A stretch of DNA of 64,000 nucleotides from Linum tenue (Eukaryota > Streptophyta > Magnoliopsida > Malpighiales > Linaceae): contig CAMGYJ010000002.1 of NCBI GenBank assembly GCA_946122785.1, positions 71,142,724 to 71,206,723 of the forward strand, read 5' to 3'. Position numbers and translations under genes: made by a program. The notes under the pieces were generated by a model. It made no database searches and was not told where the DNA came from. It was given only the letters and a program-made list of their open reading frames with translations. Positions 33,601-45,095 of the stretch are shown here, piece after piece (the first letter of the stretch is position 1; every line of letters starts with the position of its first letter).

Positions 33601-36485
33601 GGCCCACACACTATGCTTCTCCACCTCACCATACAGGTAGTAAATACTGAAGACTTAATCTGTACAATCTCGAGAACAGGTTTAGTTGTTAATCTGGTTC
33701 ATGTACTACAGGTACTAATCCAGTTATAGGTGTTCCACTTGCCCCCTCACCATCAAAGACAGCAGCATCTAACTGGACCACAAGTAATACTGTTTACCCT
33801 CTTTCCCTATTGCAGTCAATCCAAACTCTTCAAGCTCTTGAATTCATGTGTCATCAATGGGATACCTTACCTTTGCTTCTCGTTACATTTTATAGTACCG
33901 ATTCTTTCACCAAAAATTTCTCCGAGATCTTCATCAAAGAATCCTATGCCCTTGTTTCCGCCAATCCATGCATTGCCACCTCCGCCACCCAATCAAGGTT
34001 ATACAATATGGTCATTTTGCTGTTGTTGTTTGGTGATATTTCCATCCTACTTGCTGTAGTAACACATAAAATTTGATGGTATCGTGTAGATTGTTCAACG
34101 ACTGTTTGCATGGAACCTTATGCAAACACTCCTCCCGGATCTCCATGTGGATGTGTGTTGCCCATGCAAGTCGGACTGCGACTTAGTGTTGCACTATATA
34201 CATTTTTTCCTTTGGTTTCTGAATTCGCTAAAGAACTTGCTACTGGGGTTTTCATGAAACAAAGTCAAGTCAGGATTATGGGAGCCAATGCTGCTAGCCA
34301 GGAACCTGACAAGACCATAGTCCTCATTGACTTGGTTCCACTTGGACAAAAGTTTGACAACACAACTGCTTTCTTGACTTACCAAAGGTTTTGGCTGAAA
34401 CAAGTGGCAATACAAACTTCCTTATTTGGTGACTACCAAGTCCTTTATGTGCGCTATCCAGGTAGAAGCTTTAGAGTTCGGTCTACTAAATTTCTAGCAT
34501 TGCTCTAGCTACATTATCTAATAATGATGTGCACTATGTAGGTTTACCGGAATCTCCTCCTTCAGCATCTTCTGGGATTACTATCATTGATGATGGGCCA
34601 TACTCTGGCAATGGAAACAACGCAAGAACGATAAAGCCCCTAGGAGTTGATGTATCCAAAAGGCGCCAAAAGGATGGACTTAATGGTGCTGTCATTGCTA
34701 TTATTGCTCTGTCAGCTTCTATTGTTGTCATCTTTTGCTCGGCAGTTGCTTGGATTTTTATTTCTAGGAAGAGAGGCCATCATGGCAGAGAGCCATCGCC
34801 AGCTCCCCCACCTTTGCGTGCTTCTGTTGCAAAACCCTCAGGTGCTGCCTTGCGTGCACGACAATTAATATCTTTCCCTTCTTGTTAATACCAAAAGCAG
34901 GAAGTTTACACTGAGATGCTGTGATACTATTGCAGGGATTTCTGTGTCAGCCCTTGGGAGTGGTCTCAGTTCTCATTCACTGTCATTTGGCTCTAGTATT
35001 GCACCATATACGGGATCTGCCAAAACCTTCAGTGCAAGTGACATAGAGAGAGCAACTCATAACTTTGATGATTCAAGGACACTCGGGGAAGGTGGCTTCG
35101 GACGTGTCTATAGTGGTGTTCTTGATGATGGGACCCAAGTAGCAGTCAAAGTCCTGAAAAGGGACGACCAGCAAAGTGGTCGAGAATTCTTGGCAGAAGT
35201 CGAGATGCTTAGCCGCCTTCACCACAGGAACCTTGTCAAGTTGATTGGGATATGCACAGAAGAGCATGCACGTTGTCTGGTCTATGAGCTAGTGCCTAAT
35301 GGCAGTGTGGAATCTCATTTGCATGGTACAGCTAGTTCCATTTAAGTAGGTTTGAGCTAGTAACCAATTAGGTGATTTACTTGACATTAATCTCCACGTT
35401 TCCTTTGTTGTTATCTTATTAGGGGACGATAAGGAATCTGCACCTCTGGATTGGGATGTCCGGATTAAGATAGCACTTGGTGCAGCTCGAGGTCTGGCTT
35501 ATCTTCATGAGGATTCAAGTCCACGGGTCATCCACAGGGATTTCAAATCCAGCAACATCTTGTTGGAGAGTGATTTCACACCAAAAGTCTCCGACTTTGG
35601 GTTGGCACGATCTGCGCTGGATGAGGAAACCAGCCATATATCCACTCGTGTGATGGGAACCTTTGGGTAAGAATTCCTCTTTCATGCCTTTCATTGTTGC
35701 AACTCTACTAGAACCTTGGTCACACTAGTTGAAAGATGCATGATAATGATAACAAACATACTTGGTAATCATTCAAAAACAGGTATGTGGCCCCTGAGTA
35801 TGCAATGACCGGTCATCTTCTAGTGAAGAGCGATGTATACAGCTACGGTGTAGTCCTTCTTGAGCTTTTAAGCGGGAGAAAACCGGTGGATATGTCACAA
35901 CCACCAGGTCAAGAGAACCTAGTAGCATGGGCACGTCCGCTTCTGACAAGCCAAGAAGGGTTGGAAATGATAATAGATCCATCTCTTCGCCACGATGTCC
36001 CCTTCGACAGTGTGGCCAAAGTTGCAGCCATTGCTTCAATGTGTGTGCAGCCAGAAGTGTCCCATCGCCCATTCATGGGCGAAGTTGTTCAAGCGTTGAA
36101 ACTGGTGTGCAACGAGTGCGATGAGGCGAAAGAAGTAGGATCTATAAGCTCCAGCCGTGATTTGTCAATGGATGGTGGCGAGGCGAGGACCACCTCAGGG
36201 AAGCTGGTGCCGGAGATGTTCCATGACCGAAGATTGGGGTTAGGGCCGAGCAACTACGACTCTGATCCGGATATCGAGAGAGGGCTAACGCTGTCAGATA
36301 TGTTCGGTACATCAGGAAGATTCGGGAGGCAGGCACCAACATCCGCGTCGTTCAGGAGGTACTCGAGTTCTGGCCCATTGAGTAGTGGGAAGGGAAGAGA
36401 GTGGTGGCAGAGAATGAGGAGATTGAGAGGGGAGAGTGTGAGTGAACATGGGATCATGTTCAAACAATGGGCAGGTTCATATTGA
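30635..36485 (+). CDS. ALE2-like receptor kinase with long proline-rich ectodomain
   Basis: Membrane receptor kinase of the ALE2/At5g56890 type; ALE2 itself acts in epidermis and cuticle formation. Sixteen exons: 30635-30722, 31255-31374, 31457-32257, 32350-32481, 32593-32679, 32779-32862, 33017-33154, 33270-33440, 33571-33636, 33712-33783, 33896-33997, 34090-34461, 34542-34841, 34936-35325, 35423-35666, 35783-36485; 1289 residues. A signal peptide (about 1-28) leads into some 590 residues rich in Pro and Ser. Then comes the conserved ALE2 extracellular block ([20 protein letters not shown], about 621-744), a transmembrane helix at about 793-818, and a kinase with GEGGFG at 895-900, K916, HRDFK at 1012 and DFG at 1032, an RD kinase that looks active. 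It is longer than ALE2, about 740 residues in Arabidopsis as recalled, and closer to At5g56890. Confidence 0.92.
31640..32225 (+). repeat. Coding repeat in receptor kinase exon 3
   Basis: About six degenerate copies of a unit of roughly 30-40 codons. Each contains a core such as [13 protein letters not shown] followed by [11 protein letters not shown]. Neighbouring copies at 31800-31890 and 31900-31985 are nearly identical at DNA level, so the array is probably still changing in length. The product resembles cell-wall-associated, possibly hydroxyprolinated, extensin-like spacers. Confidence 0.85.
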
Positions 36486-37553
36486 AAAGCTGTGGACTAG
36501 ACAACCCTTGTTTATGTGTGAATATTGATTAATATGCACAGTTTCTAGGAGGAGGCTAGAGGAATGAATGGTGAAATAAGTTTTGAAGAAAATCTTTGAC
36601 AAGGAGACTTGAAAAGAAGTGCAGAATTGGAGGATGGAGGTGGTTATGACAGCAAGTGAGTTTTGACCCTGAGTAATAACACAGTCAAAGTGGAGGGTAA
36701 TCAAACTTGAATGTTTTTATCATTGTCCAGGTACCAAATAGTAATTTAACCCCTTTGATTTGATTTGAGGGGTGCACATGTAATGTAACAATCCATGTAA
36801 AACTGTGAAGTAGAGCAACTGCAAGTGTACAGAATTTTGTTTTTCTCTTTGGGTTATTTTTTTACAGTTAAGATCACCTTCATTCCAATCAGCCTAGAGT
36901 ATTTTTTTACAGTTAAGATCAACTGCAAGTGTACAACAATCTGCCCGTGTGAGTATATACTCACAACTTATGCTGTGAGCAGCATAACTATATTGAGCCT
37001 AGAGAGAGTACATGAGAAAGTTTCAAAATAAGGCTTCCTTTGTAACATTCTGATTCTAAACGTATCCTGAGTATCCATGTATTTTGTAGATATTGACGTT
37101 AAATGTTGTATTTAAATATGAGTGTTTGTTATTTTATTTGGAATGTCGTTTTTTATTTTAATATAAATATGAAGTGTACGTAAATTGTCTTCAAATATGT
37201 TTTATATATTAATTAAATTCATAATGTTAATGGTATTCACATTTCTGCATATTTTGTTAAACATACATGAACCGGTTGTACCATTGGTGGATCCATTGCA
37301 TTTGTTAAACCAGCGCGCAATGATATAAACTGGTTTTGCAATTACATGGCCACCATGGAATTACACCAAAACTTAAGTGGCTCATTTTGCAATTAACCCA
37401 TCTGTCTGACATATATAAACTGAAAAACGAAACGATATTGCAAGTTTGCAACTCCGACTCTCTGTCAACGCAGCGCGTGACTTCACTCTCCGTATCCAGA
37501 GGCAGAATCGCGCTTCCCCTCACTCCCCTTCTCCGCCACCAGCAGCAGCAGCA
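36486..37553. other. Intergenic DNA between receptor kinase and TMEM258
   Basis: The 3-prime UTR of the receptor kinase and the promoter of TMEM258 must lie here. A 15-bp direct repeat TTTTTTTACAGTTAAGATCA-like occurs at about 36857 and 36902. No other gene was seen. Confidence 0.4.
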
Positions 37554-39370
37554 ATGGTGAGTCTCCCTCGATCTGATCCATTCTTCCATTTCCGATTCCC
37601 CGATTCACTGACTCGGCCCGATCCGAGCTCAAGCATTTCAAGTTGCGCTATGATAAATCGAATATCTTGTGTGTTTTCAGGCATCGAAGCCGGTCACTGC
37701 CCCAGTCCCGATCACTTGGTACCCAACCCTAGCAGTTTTCATGCTCTCCATCGGCCTTCTCATCACAGCTTCCTTCTTCATGTGAGTTCGATGATCCTGA
37801 TCTCCAGTTTCCCTTAGCTTTTCCTTGTGTGGATTGGGAAATGGAGATAATTTTAGGGCCGCCGGATGATTGTCTAACAAATTTCCAATTCGATCGTATG
37901 ACAATTGCGACTGTGGATCCTTCGCTTTAGGGCTTTAGCCTTCCTAGTATTGGCTTGATTGGGTAACGCTGATCTAAAGGAACGCCTGGGGATTTATTTG
38001 ACTCTGTTAGTCGAGAGACAATCAGTGCCCCCTCTGTAGCTCTAGAAATGCTCTCGAATGTTATTTCTGAATGTTCCTGTATTCGAAATGGGTAACTGCG
38101 TGGTGAGGAATTTCTGGGACTTAGCGAGTTCCAGTTTCCTTCTGCGGATTGGAACATGGGGAGAATTTTAGGGCCTTCAGATGATTGCGAAATAATTCCA
38201 ATTTGATCTTTTGACAATTGCCACTGTGGATCCTTTGCTTTAGGGTTTTAGTGTTACTAGTATCAGCTCGATTGGGTAATGCCAATAGACAGGAATGCCT
38301 GGGCATTTCGTTGACTCTGTTAGTCGAGAGACAATCAGTGCACCCTCTGTAGCTCTAGAAATGCTCTCAAATGTTATCTCTGAATGTTCCTGGATCCAAA
38401 ATGGTAACTGCGCGTTAAGGAATTTATTGGATTTAGCAAGTTCCAGTTTCCTTCTGTGGATTGGAACATGGAGAGAATTGTAGGGCCTTCCGATGATTGC
38501 GAAATAGTTTCCAATTCGATCTTATGACAATTGCCACTGTGGATCCTTCGCTTTAGGGTTTTAGTGTTACTACTATCAGCTCGATTGGGTAATGCCAATC
38601 GACAGGAACGCCTGGGCATTTCGTTGACTCTGTTGGTCGAGAGACAATCAGTGCACCCTCTGTAGCTCTAGAAATGCTCTCAGATGTTATCTCTGAATGT
38701 TTCTGGATTCGAAATGGGTAACTGTGTGGTGATGAATTTACTTGAATGTGCTGCCTGGTAGCTTCTTCAATCTCTTTTGGTCACTGATGAAATTTTCCTT
38801 TCTGCCATTTGTCGCATTAGGATGTTATGAAGTGTCATTGCATTCCTCACATTTCTCTTCCATCTGTCACCTGTATCGGCATATCTAGTTGACTGAATGT
38901 GAAGCTTGGTACTAGGAAGGGCATGTGCGATATACGTTAAGAGTTGTTGTCAGTGTGTTTTTGCTTGATAATGTGTCTTGTTTAAGTTCCCCCTATGGCT
39001 TCGCTCACTCTAGTAGATGATTTCCTCACTGAAAAATGTGTTACCCCCCTTAAATAGCATTCAGTCATTCCTTTTCAAACTCATTTCACATGGTTTCTTA
39101 TGTTTCTTGTCAATCTGTTCTTTTTATCCAGCTATGAAGCCACATCCTCGAGAAAAACCCGCAGTCTTCCGAAAGAACTGACCACAGGAGCGCTGGCATC
39201 TTTCTTTCTGGTAAGACCTCTGTTGCTTGGGTTTCTTTTGATCTTGACATGGCTTGCAATCACAATTATGTCACCTTTGTGTCAAATTGCTGATTCTCCT
39301 GTTAATATCTCTTTGTTTGCAGGGTTTTGGATCCTTGTTCCTGCTACTTGCATCTGGCGTTTATGTTTAG
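37554..39370 (+). CDS. TMEM258: TMEM258, oligosaccharyltransferase subunit (OST5-like)
   Basis: A 76-residue ER membrane protein of the TMEM258/Ost5 family, part of the complex that transfers N-glycans to nascent proteins. Exons: 37554-37556, 37681-37781, 39132-39210 and 39323-39370. The protein has two hydrophobic helices, about 16-36 (YPTLAVFMLSIGLLITASFF) and 54-75. Between them, the conserved signature YEATSSRKTRSLPKEL matches the human YEVTSTKYTRDIYKEL pattern, and the end GFGSLFLLLASGVYV fits the family closely. The first coding exon contains only the ATG: the donor GTGAGT follows directly. Intron 2 holds a threefold 313-bp repeat. Because the exons are so short, ab initio finders may miss this gene. 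Confidence 0.93.
37803..38742 (+). repeat. 313-bp tandem triplication inside TMEM258 intron 2
   Basis: Three head-to-tail copies, each with TGTGGATCC and GCTTTAGGGTTTTAG and then GTCGAGAGACAATCAGTGC and GTAGCTCTAGAAATGCTCTC. The GGATCC anchor recurs at 37915, 38227 and 38541, giving periods of 312 and 314. Copies 2 and 3 are more alike than copy 1. Each begins with a piece resembling sequence just after the exon 2 donor. Confidence 0.92.
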
Positions 39371-40401
39371 ACTATCTATGATAATATCTTTTTGATGTTT
39401 AGACTATATATGATAATATCCTTTTTATGTTTAGACTATCTATGAAATTTACTCCCAGTAGAACTGATGAAAATTTTGTTTAATGTAACCAGCTAAATTA
39501 GAGTATTTTGGTAATGAGATCCAGAACTTCTTCTTAACCTTGATGATGATAGTTTCGAGTGGTTCTTTTTCCCAGACGACCTCCGCGTTGTTGTGGTTGC
39601 AGTTGCAGTTGGATTAATTATCCAGACGGCAATTACTGGGTTGTGTTCTACATTTACATGGCTGTTGCAGTAGGTCGGTAGATCTTGGTTGAGCTTGAAA
39701 GTTTTACTTAGTTTAGTAGTAGCAACTAGCAAGACAAGATTTACTGCTTGAAAGTTCGATAGCACATATAGCCATAACTTTCACAATCAAGCGTTTCTTT
39801 GAGAAAAAAAGATCGGGCTAGGCTGCAGATTGCGGTTCAACCAATTGGTCCGAAATGGGCTAGAGATAGATTGGACAACAAAACAAACCGAGCATAGACA
39901 CAATAGTAGCATATCTGAACTTCCATCAACTTTGACCAATCACCAAGGATCGACGCAGAGCTTCCAAACTAATGGATCTTGCCATCTTGGACATAACTCA
40001 TAAGCCAGTACTCCAACCCTTAAAAAAAATCCTGGCCATCAGCAGCATAACCAATCCACTAAAGATAAACAGCGTCCGAATTTCTGCAGGTAATGTTTGA
40101 TGATTGATGGAAGTGAATCAGATCATGCATAGGTTCATACAACGGTCAAAGGGATGTCATTCAAGATCCTCTATCAAACTTTCAAGCAGTACCTGATTCG
40201 TTTTCCATTACGAAGTCTACAGTCAATTCTCATAGCTAACATAGTAAGACAACACTGACTAGAACTCACTTCTGGTTGCAACTATTTAGTCAGGATGTCG
40301 AGCAACAAACAGCCTCTATTCATAGATAGGAACATCCTTGGTTGCACGTACCAAGCTGGATTCAGATACCCATATAAACCCTCTGGATGCAGAGTATTAG
40401 T
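39371..40401. other. Intergenic DNA between converging genes
   Basis: Holds the two 3-prime UTRs. A triple repeat of GTTTAGACTATCTATGATAA type occurs at about 39363-39445. No other gene was seen. Confidence 0.45.
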
Positions 40402-42468
40402 TCACATATCCTCCTTCTCGTCCACATCAATGCCCAGAAGCTTAGCCAGTTCACCACTCTCATATGCTTCAACAGTATCTGTTAAAGCAAGAGAGAATAA
40501 GAAGTCAGGTCTCTACTGAATTTTGAGACAGCATGAGCATTTACAAGGGTAATGAAGTTGAGGAACATCGGGAACTACCATCAGAGCCGCCAATGTGCTT
40601 TCCGTTGATGAAAACCTGAGGTACAGTTCGTTTCCCCACGAGCTGACCCAATGCAGCCTGGATGTCTTGCCCATCATCTGTCAACAAGAAAAGTTTAATA
40701 TTATCCCAACAATGTTTTAAGCATGTGAAACTATGAACTCGGAATTAACTGAGACGTTACTTTGTACTCTATAATTACTGATAACGAGTTCTCACGGGAC
40801 TAGTATTGCCAGTGAGCTGACGACACTTGTCATGGTGTATTTTTTTGACAATTGCTATCGACGGAAAACTATCGGAGCCATCTGCTGGGATTGATTATAG
40901 AGTAATGGACCTCCAGAAAAATCTGGGCATAGGTTTTATGATATACATATGGGTCTAGGAATGGGAGGACAAGGCAAGATAGTGAGAGTCATTATTGAAG
41001 AATGAAGACCAAGGCAGACTAGTGAATGCAGTCAGGTTTCTCAAACAAAATATGGACCAATCTCTAGATCCTGCTCCTAGAAGTGTTAGTCAGTGTCAGA
41101 CTATAGATTCAATGTAAATTCAGTGTCCTACAAAAGATTGGGATCATAAACTCGAATATTAGAATCATAGGATGTTATTGATCACATAAAAAGCCATCAT
41201 TAATCAACATTGACCAATCAACTTCGTCAAGTATAAGCATTCTTAATAGAACGTTGCTAGTTATATAAGCACAAAAACAAATTTGAATGTTACATATGAT
41301 AGGTCAATTGTATATCATATGACATATAAGTACGGTAAGGGCTCCATAGATCAGTAAAATGTAGCTTTTGCAGTGAATACATCAGCCATAACCATTTGAA
41401 ATGCCTAATGAACATAACTTGTTAAAACTTTTAGGACCAAATCATAAGGACTCAGTAGATTGGTATAGAAGTGTTGATTTCTACCCTGATTCTACTTTGA
41501 TTTCTACAGGCAAGATCATAAGATTCTATAACTTTCAGATTCGCACAAGATAAAAGCAAATTTGTTTACAATTCGACTACTCACTAGACACAGATTCCCA
41601 ATGTGGGAAGCCAAACATTAGCCAGAGCTCCTACCCTTGCAAAGCCTGTTGTTTCTCTGCTATTCGAGCATTGTGGCAGGGTTACCGTCTTTCTTTAACC
41701 TGTCTAATTTAGCACCACTATCTTGCCCACTATCGTGTTTCAAATCAAATGGATCAATCAATCAGCTATAGCATTCCTACACATATCTTTCACAAGCATG
41801 TCTGTTTATGATTCATCAAGCACAGATTACAAGCACAGATTGTAATTGAGATATATCTGTTAACTCACCTCTCTCATTAAGCTCAACCACATATGGCGTC
41901 TGGTTCAACTCTTTGAAAACAGCTTTAGCCCTCCTACAATATCTGCCAAGCAACAAGCAACATACCACAAACATCAATAAGCAGTATCAGCTTTAGCAAC
42001 TAAACCATTGAAAGAAGCAAGATCTCCATCGAAAGGCATTCCTGCCATCACACAAACTACACTATGTAAAGGCCCAAAAAAGGACATGACGGAGAAAACG
42101 AGCTCGAACCAGAGCAGCTCCCCCCCCCCCCCCCCGAACAGGAATCAGATCCGCGATATCGTAATCATCAAAGTCAGTTCCTGGGTATTGCATATCTATC
42201 ACAAAGTTCACGCGGAAACGAGAGAGAATCTTAAGAGCACGACAAATGAGATGGAAAATTGGGGAAAAGGCGCAGTTTTTTGGAATTGAAGTTACGGGCA
42301 ATAAGATTTGGAGAAGATGACGATCTGGTGGGATTTGATGGTCTCCTTGACGAAAGTAGATGCCGTAGAAGCGGCAGAGGCTGACGGCCAGCTGAAGGAT
42401 GCAGCGGCGATCATTGCCAGAGTTGCTGTAGCTGCGAATATCGACGACGCTCGAACTCTTGCCGCCAT
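40402..42468 (-). CDS. Glutaredoxin of CPYC class, C4-like
   Basis: Class I glutaredoxin, a glutathione-dependent disulfide reductase. Minus-strand exons: 42468-42296, 41942-41869, 40677-40579, 40478-40402; 140 residues. The N terminus is hydrophobic with an Ala-rich stretch ending near residue 33, fitting a signal peptide into the secretory path. Active site C57-P58-Y59-C60 spans the first splice junction. Glutathione-binding signatures follow: [15 protein letters not shown], then [29 protein letters not shown] and [15 protein letters not shown] match Arabidopsis GRXC4. The C terminus is DEKEDM. A Mutator-like element sits 121 bp upstream of the ATG. Intron 1 carries a 16-base poly-C run (poly-G in the transcript). 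Confidence 0.93.
42120..42135 (+). repeat. Poly-C tract, 16 bases, in glutaredoxin intron 1
   Basis: Pure C run on plus, so the pre-mRNA contains a poly-G run capable of quadruplex folding. Confidence 0.9.
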
Positions 42469-42597
42469 TGATGAAGTAGAAGTGTGAACTTCTGTAGCTA
42501 GAAATTATCGCCGACGACGAACTGGTCCAGCTTCCAGGTGGATGCGCTACGAGCTGAGAAATGAGCGGAGAGTTGGTAATGGGGGCAGCTTGGCAAG

Positions 42598-43806
42598 GAG
42601 AGAGGATCCAGTGACTAAAGGGGTGACTGACTAAGCTCCTTCCTGACCTTAGATCTGGATATAGCAATCTGATGGTTAAAAAGTGGGAAGGACCATTTAA
42701 TTATTGGCATGAGTAGTTTGGGTATTATAAAAAATTACGAAGTATACAAATCGGATTTACAATCAGTACAAACCATACAAACATACGAACAGTACAAACT
42801 AGAGCGACAAAACATACAAACAGATTTACAAACATTACAAACGTATGAACTGTACAAACAATACAAACTAGACCAACAAACAATACAAACCATACAAAAA
42901 GAAAAAACAATCGGGTTGACTTTTGAGGCTCCATCCCTATATAGAGGGGCTCCTTCCCAAAGTCAACCCTGGTGTTTTTTAGACATACAAACAGTACGAA
43001 CATGGTGGACAAAAATGACAAACTAGACCAAAAATTCATACAAACTGGAAAAACACCCGGGTTGACTTCGGAGGCTTCATCCCTATATAGAGGGCTCCGT
43101 CTCAAAGTCAACCCAGTTATTTTTTAGACATACAAACATTACGAACATGGTGGACAAAAATGACAAACTAGACCGACAATCCATACGAACTAGAAAAAAC
43201 ACTCGGGTTGACTTTGGAGGCTTCATCCCTATATAGAGGAGTTCCATCCAAAAGTCAACCAGGTTGTTTTTTAGACATAAAAAACATTACAAACATGGTT
43301 GACAAAAATGATAAACATGGTGCACAAAAATAACAAAGTTTACAAACATTACAAAAAAACCCGTCAAACATTACTAAATAACAAAGCGTACAAACATTAC
43401 AATATAAACCGACAAACAGTACAAAGCATACTAACCGTACAAAATGTCACTAAAAATTACAAACAATACAAACCGAATCTATACAAACATTACAAAATCC
43501 AACAGTCGCCGGGAAATCTCCTCCGGTCGCCGGAAAACTCTCTCTCTCTCTCTACCGCACAAGCGATGGAATTCCCTGGTCGGCGATGGCGGATGGGGGA
43601 AAAAAAAGAAACGAGACGGACGGCAGGGAGAGAAGAGCCGGAAAAAATTATTTAATAATTAAAAATAAAAATAATCATGAACTTACAGTTTTGCTCTTCA
43701 TTAAAGTAGATTAATTGTAGCCATTAGATTTTAATGAGATGGAAGGGCTGAGATTTACTTAGTCATGTGACTAAGGGACCCCCCTTAGTCACCTGATCTT
43801 AGCCCA
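42598..43806. mobile_element. Mutator-like element in the glutaredoxin promoter
   Basis: A perfect 9-bp duplication CTTGGCAAG flanks the segment (42589-42597 and 43807-43815). The left end reads GGAGAGAGGATCCAGTGAC and the right end, reversed, TGGGCTAAGATCAGGTGAC; they align without gaps in GATC and GTGACTAA, and further inward in AATCTGATGG. The ends are diverged, so the terminal repeats are old or weak. The interior is an ACAAAC-rich tandem region with no believable gene. The right end holds a hairpin, GTGACTAAGG paired with CCTTAGTCAC. Confidence 0.72.
42913..43260. repeat. Threefold repeat with paired W-boxes and a TATA core
   Basis: Three copies, about 145 bp apart (42913, 43059, 43205). 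Each is a palindrome: GGGTTGACTT on the left, CCCTATATAGAGG in the middle and AAAGTCAACC on the right. The arms contain TTGACT, the binding core of WRKY factors, in both orientations. The copies are joined by ACAAAC-rich spacers with AGACATACAAAC. Confidence 0.85.
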
Positions 43807-44224
43807 CTTGGCAAGGTGTGTAGTGCAACAGTCCGGTCCATCAGATTATTATTGAAAATCGGATCGGTTTGTTCTGATATGGTTCGATTTAAATGTTAAT
43901 TCGATTTATTTTTTATTTTTAATAATAAAATAAATATGATATATTTTTTAATGATATCTGGCATGGAGACCATGTAGAGGTTGATGAAAAACTACGTTAA
44001 TAATATTGTTGACGACAACAAATGAGTCATTATAGGTTTGACTAATATTTTGTATTTTAAAAAGTTTGGCTAATATTTTAAAAATATTGAAATGTTTGGC
44101 TAATAAAGTGTATTTAATCTACATATTTTCTTAACTAAAATACTTAAAATTTGAAACGTTAATCGTCACACGTCTTTTAACTCAACATCACGTTGCCAAA
44201 TTAGCATTGTTAATGGTTGATTAA

Positions 44225-44897
44225 CAGCGACGGATCTAGAACATAGTAGAACACTGGGCCGCATTTCATTAGAAAATTAGATAGAATAAAAAAAAATTAT
44301 TATTAAATTTTTTTTACAATGTCAATTGTACACGACGGTCTTTTAATTATTTAGCGAATGCATCAATAATGGAGTCTACATCCATACCAATGACATACTA
44401 TGTTTAAAATAAAATAGCTAAGTAATTGGCGAGAAATTCATCGCTCATTTTGTTGCGCAAATAAGTTTTCACATGTTTCATTGTTGAAAAAGTTCTCTCT
44501 GTAGTAGTCACTGAAACAGGCAGCATCAACACTAAACAAATCAATCGACTAATCAATTTGCATTGTGTGTTCATTCCTATATCCACCAGTTGCTCTAGTA
44601 ATTTTTCAAAGGAACAAACCTTATATTTCTTTTAGTCCTTTACGCTTTAGACTTTTAGAATTTAGTTTTCATTGTTTTTTAGACCAAAGTCTTTGAGACT
44701 AGAATTTCTAAGCTAAATTTATAGTAGTGATTTGAATATGTTCATCTAAACTATTTTTCTAATTACAAACAATCTTATTATAAAATAACACTCGACCAAA
44801 TGCCTAAATCGAAAAATTCACAAAGGCTATATTAGCTCCGGATCCAGAGGAGGGCTGAGCCGTGGCCCGGAGTGGCCACCCCCTGCATCCGCCACTG
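44225..44897 (-). mobile_element. Internally deleted hAT element
   Basis: Left end CAGCGACGGATCTAGA, right end reversed CAGTGGCGGATGCAGG, typical hAT termini. Flanking 8-mers TTGATTAA (44217-44224) and TTGGTTAA (44898-44905) match at 7 of 8 bases. The element is only 673 bp, far shorter than an autonomous copy, yet keeps the 3-prime end of a transposase gene on minus. Confidence 0.78.
44347..44586 (-). pseudogene. hAT transposase dimerisation-domain remnant
   Basis: Reading from 44586, the fragment contains LVLMLPVSVTTTERTFSTMK and VKTYLRNKMSDEFLANYLAI. This is the C-terminal dimerisation region of TTF/ZMYM1-type hAT transposases (LPVSxATTERxFSAMK, LRNKMxDEFL). A stop follows ILF at 44404, and a further family-like end DSIIDAFAK closes at 44347. 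The N-terminal zinc finger and catalytic core are missing. Confidence 0.85.
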
Positions 44898-45095
44898 TTG
44901 GTTAATTCTTTATATTTCAAAAGGTTTGAATAATAATTTGAAAATTTTGAAAGGCTTATGCTAATAATTTGTATTTACTCATATAAAAAAGAAACAATTC
45001 TTCAATAGTTCAACTATTGATTGATTATCGAGTTTGATGTTTTTATTGTATGAGTCTTTTTGATTTGACCTTTTAAGGATGATTGTTAAAAAAAA

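Noticed and set aside
42062..42667. 201-residue minus-strand ORF across the glutaredoxin first exon
   Set aside because: It reads the glutaredoxin exon 1 and intron 1 in the wrong frame, including the poly-C run as a Gly tract.
42709..43655. ORFs rich in YKHYK and QTIQT repeats
   Set aside because: They translate the ACAAAC tandem repeat of the Mutator-like element; no conserved domain is present.
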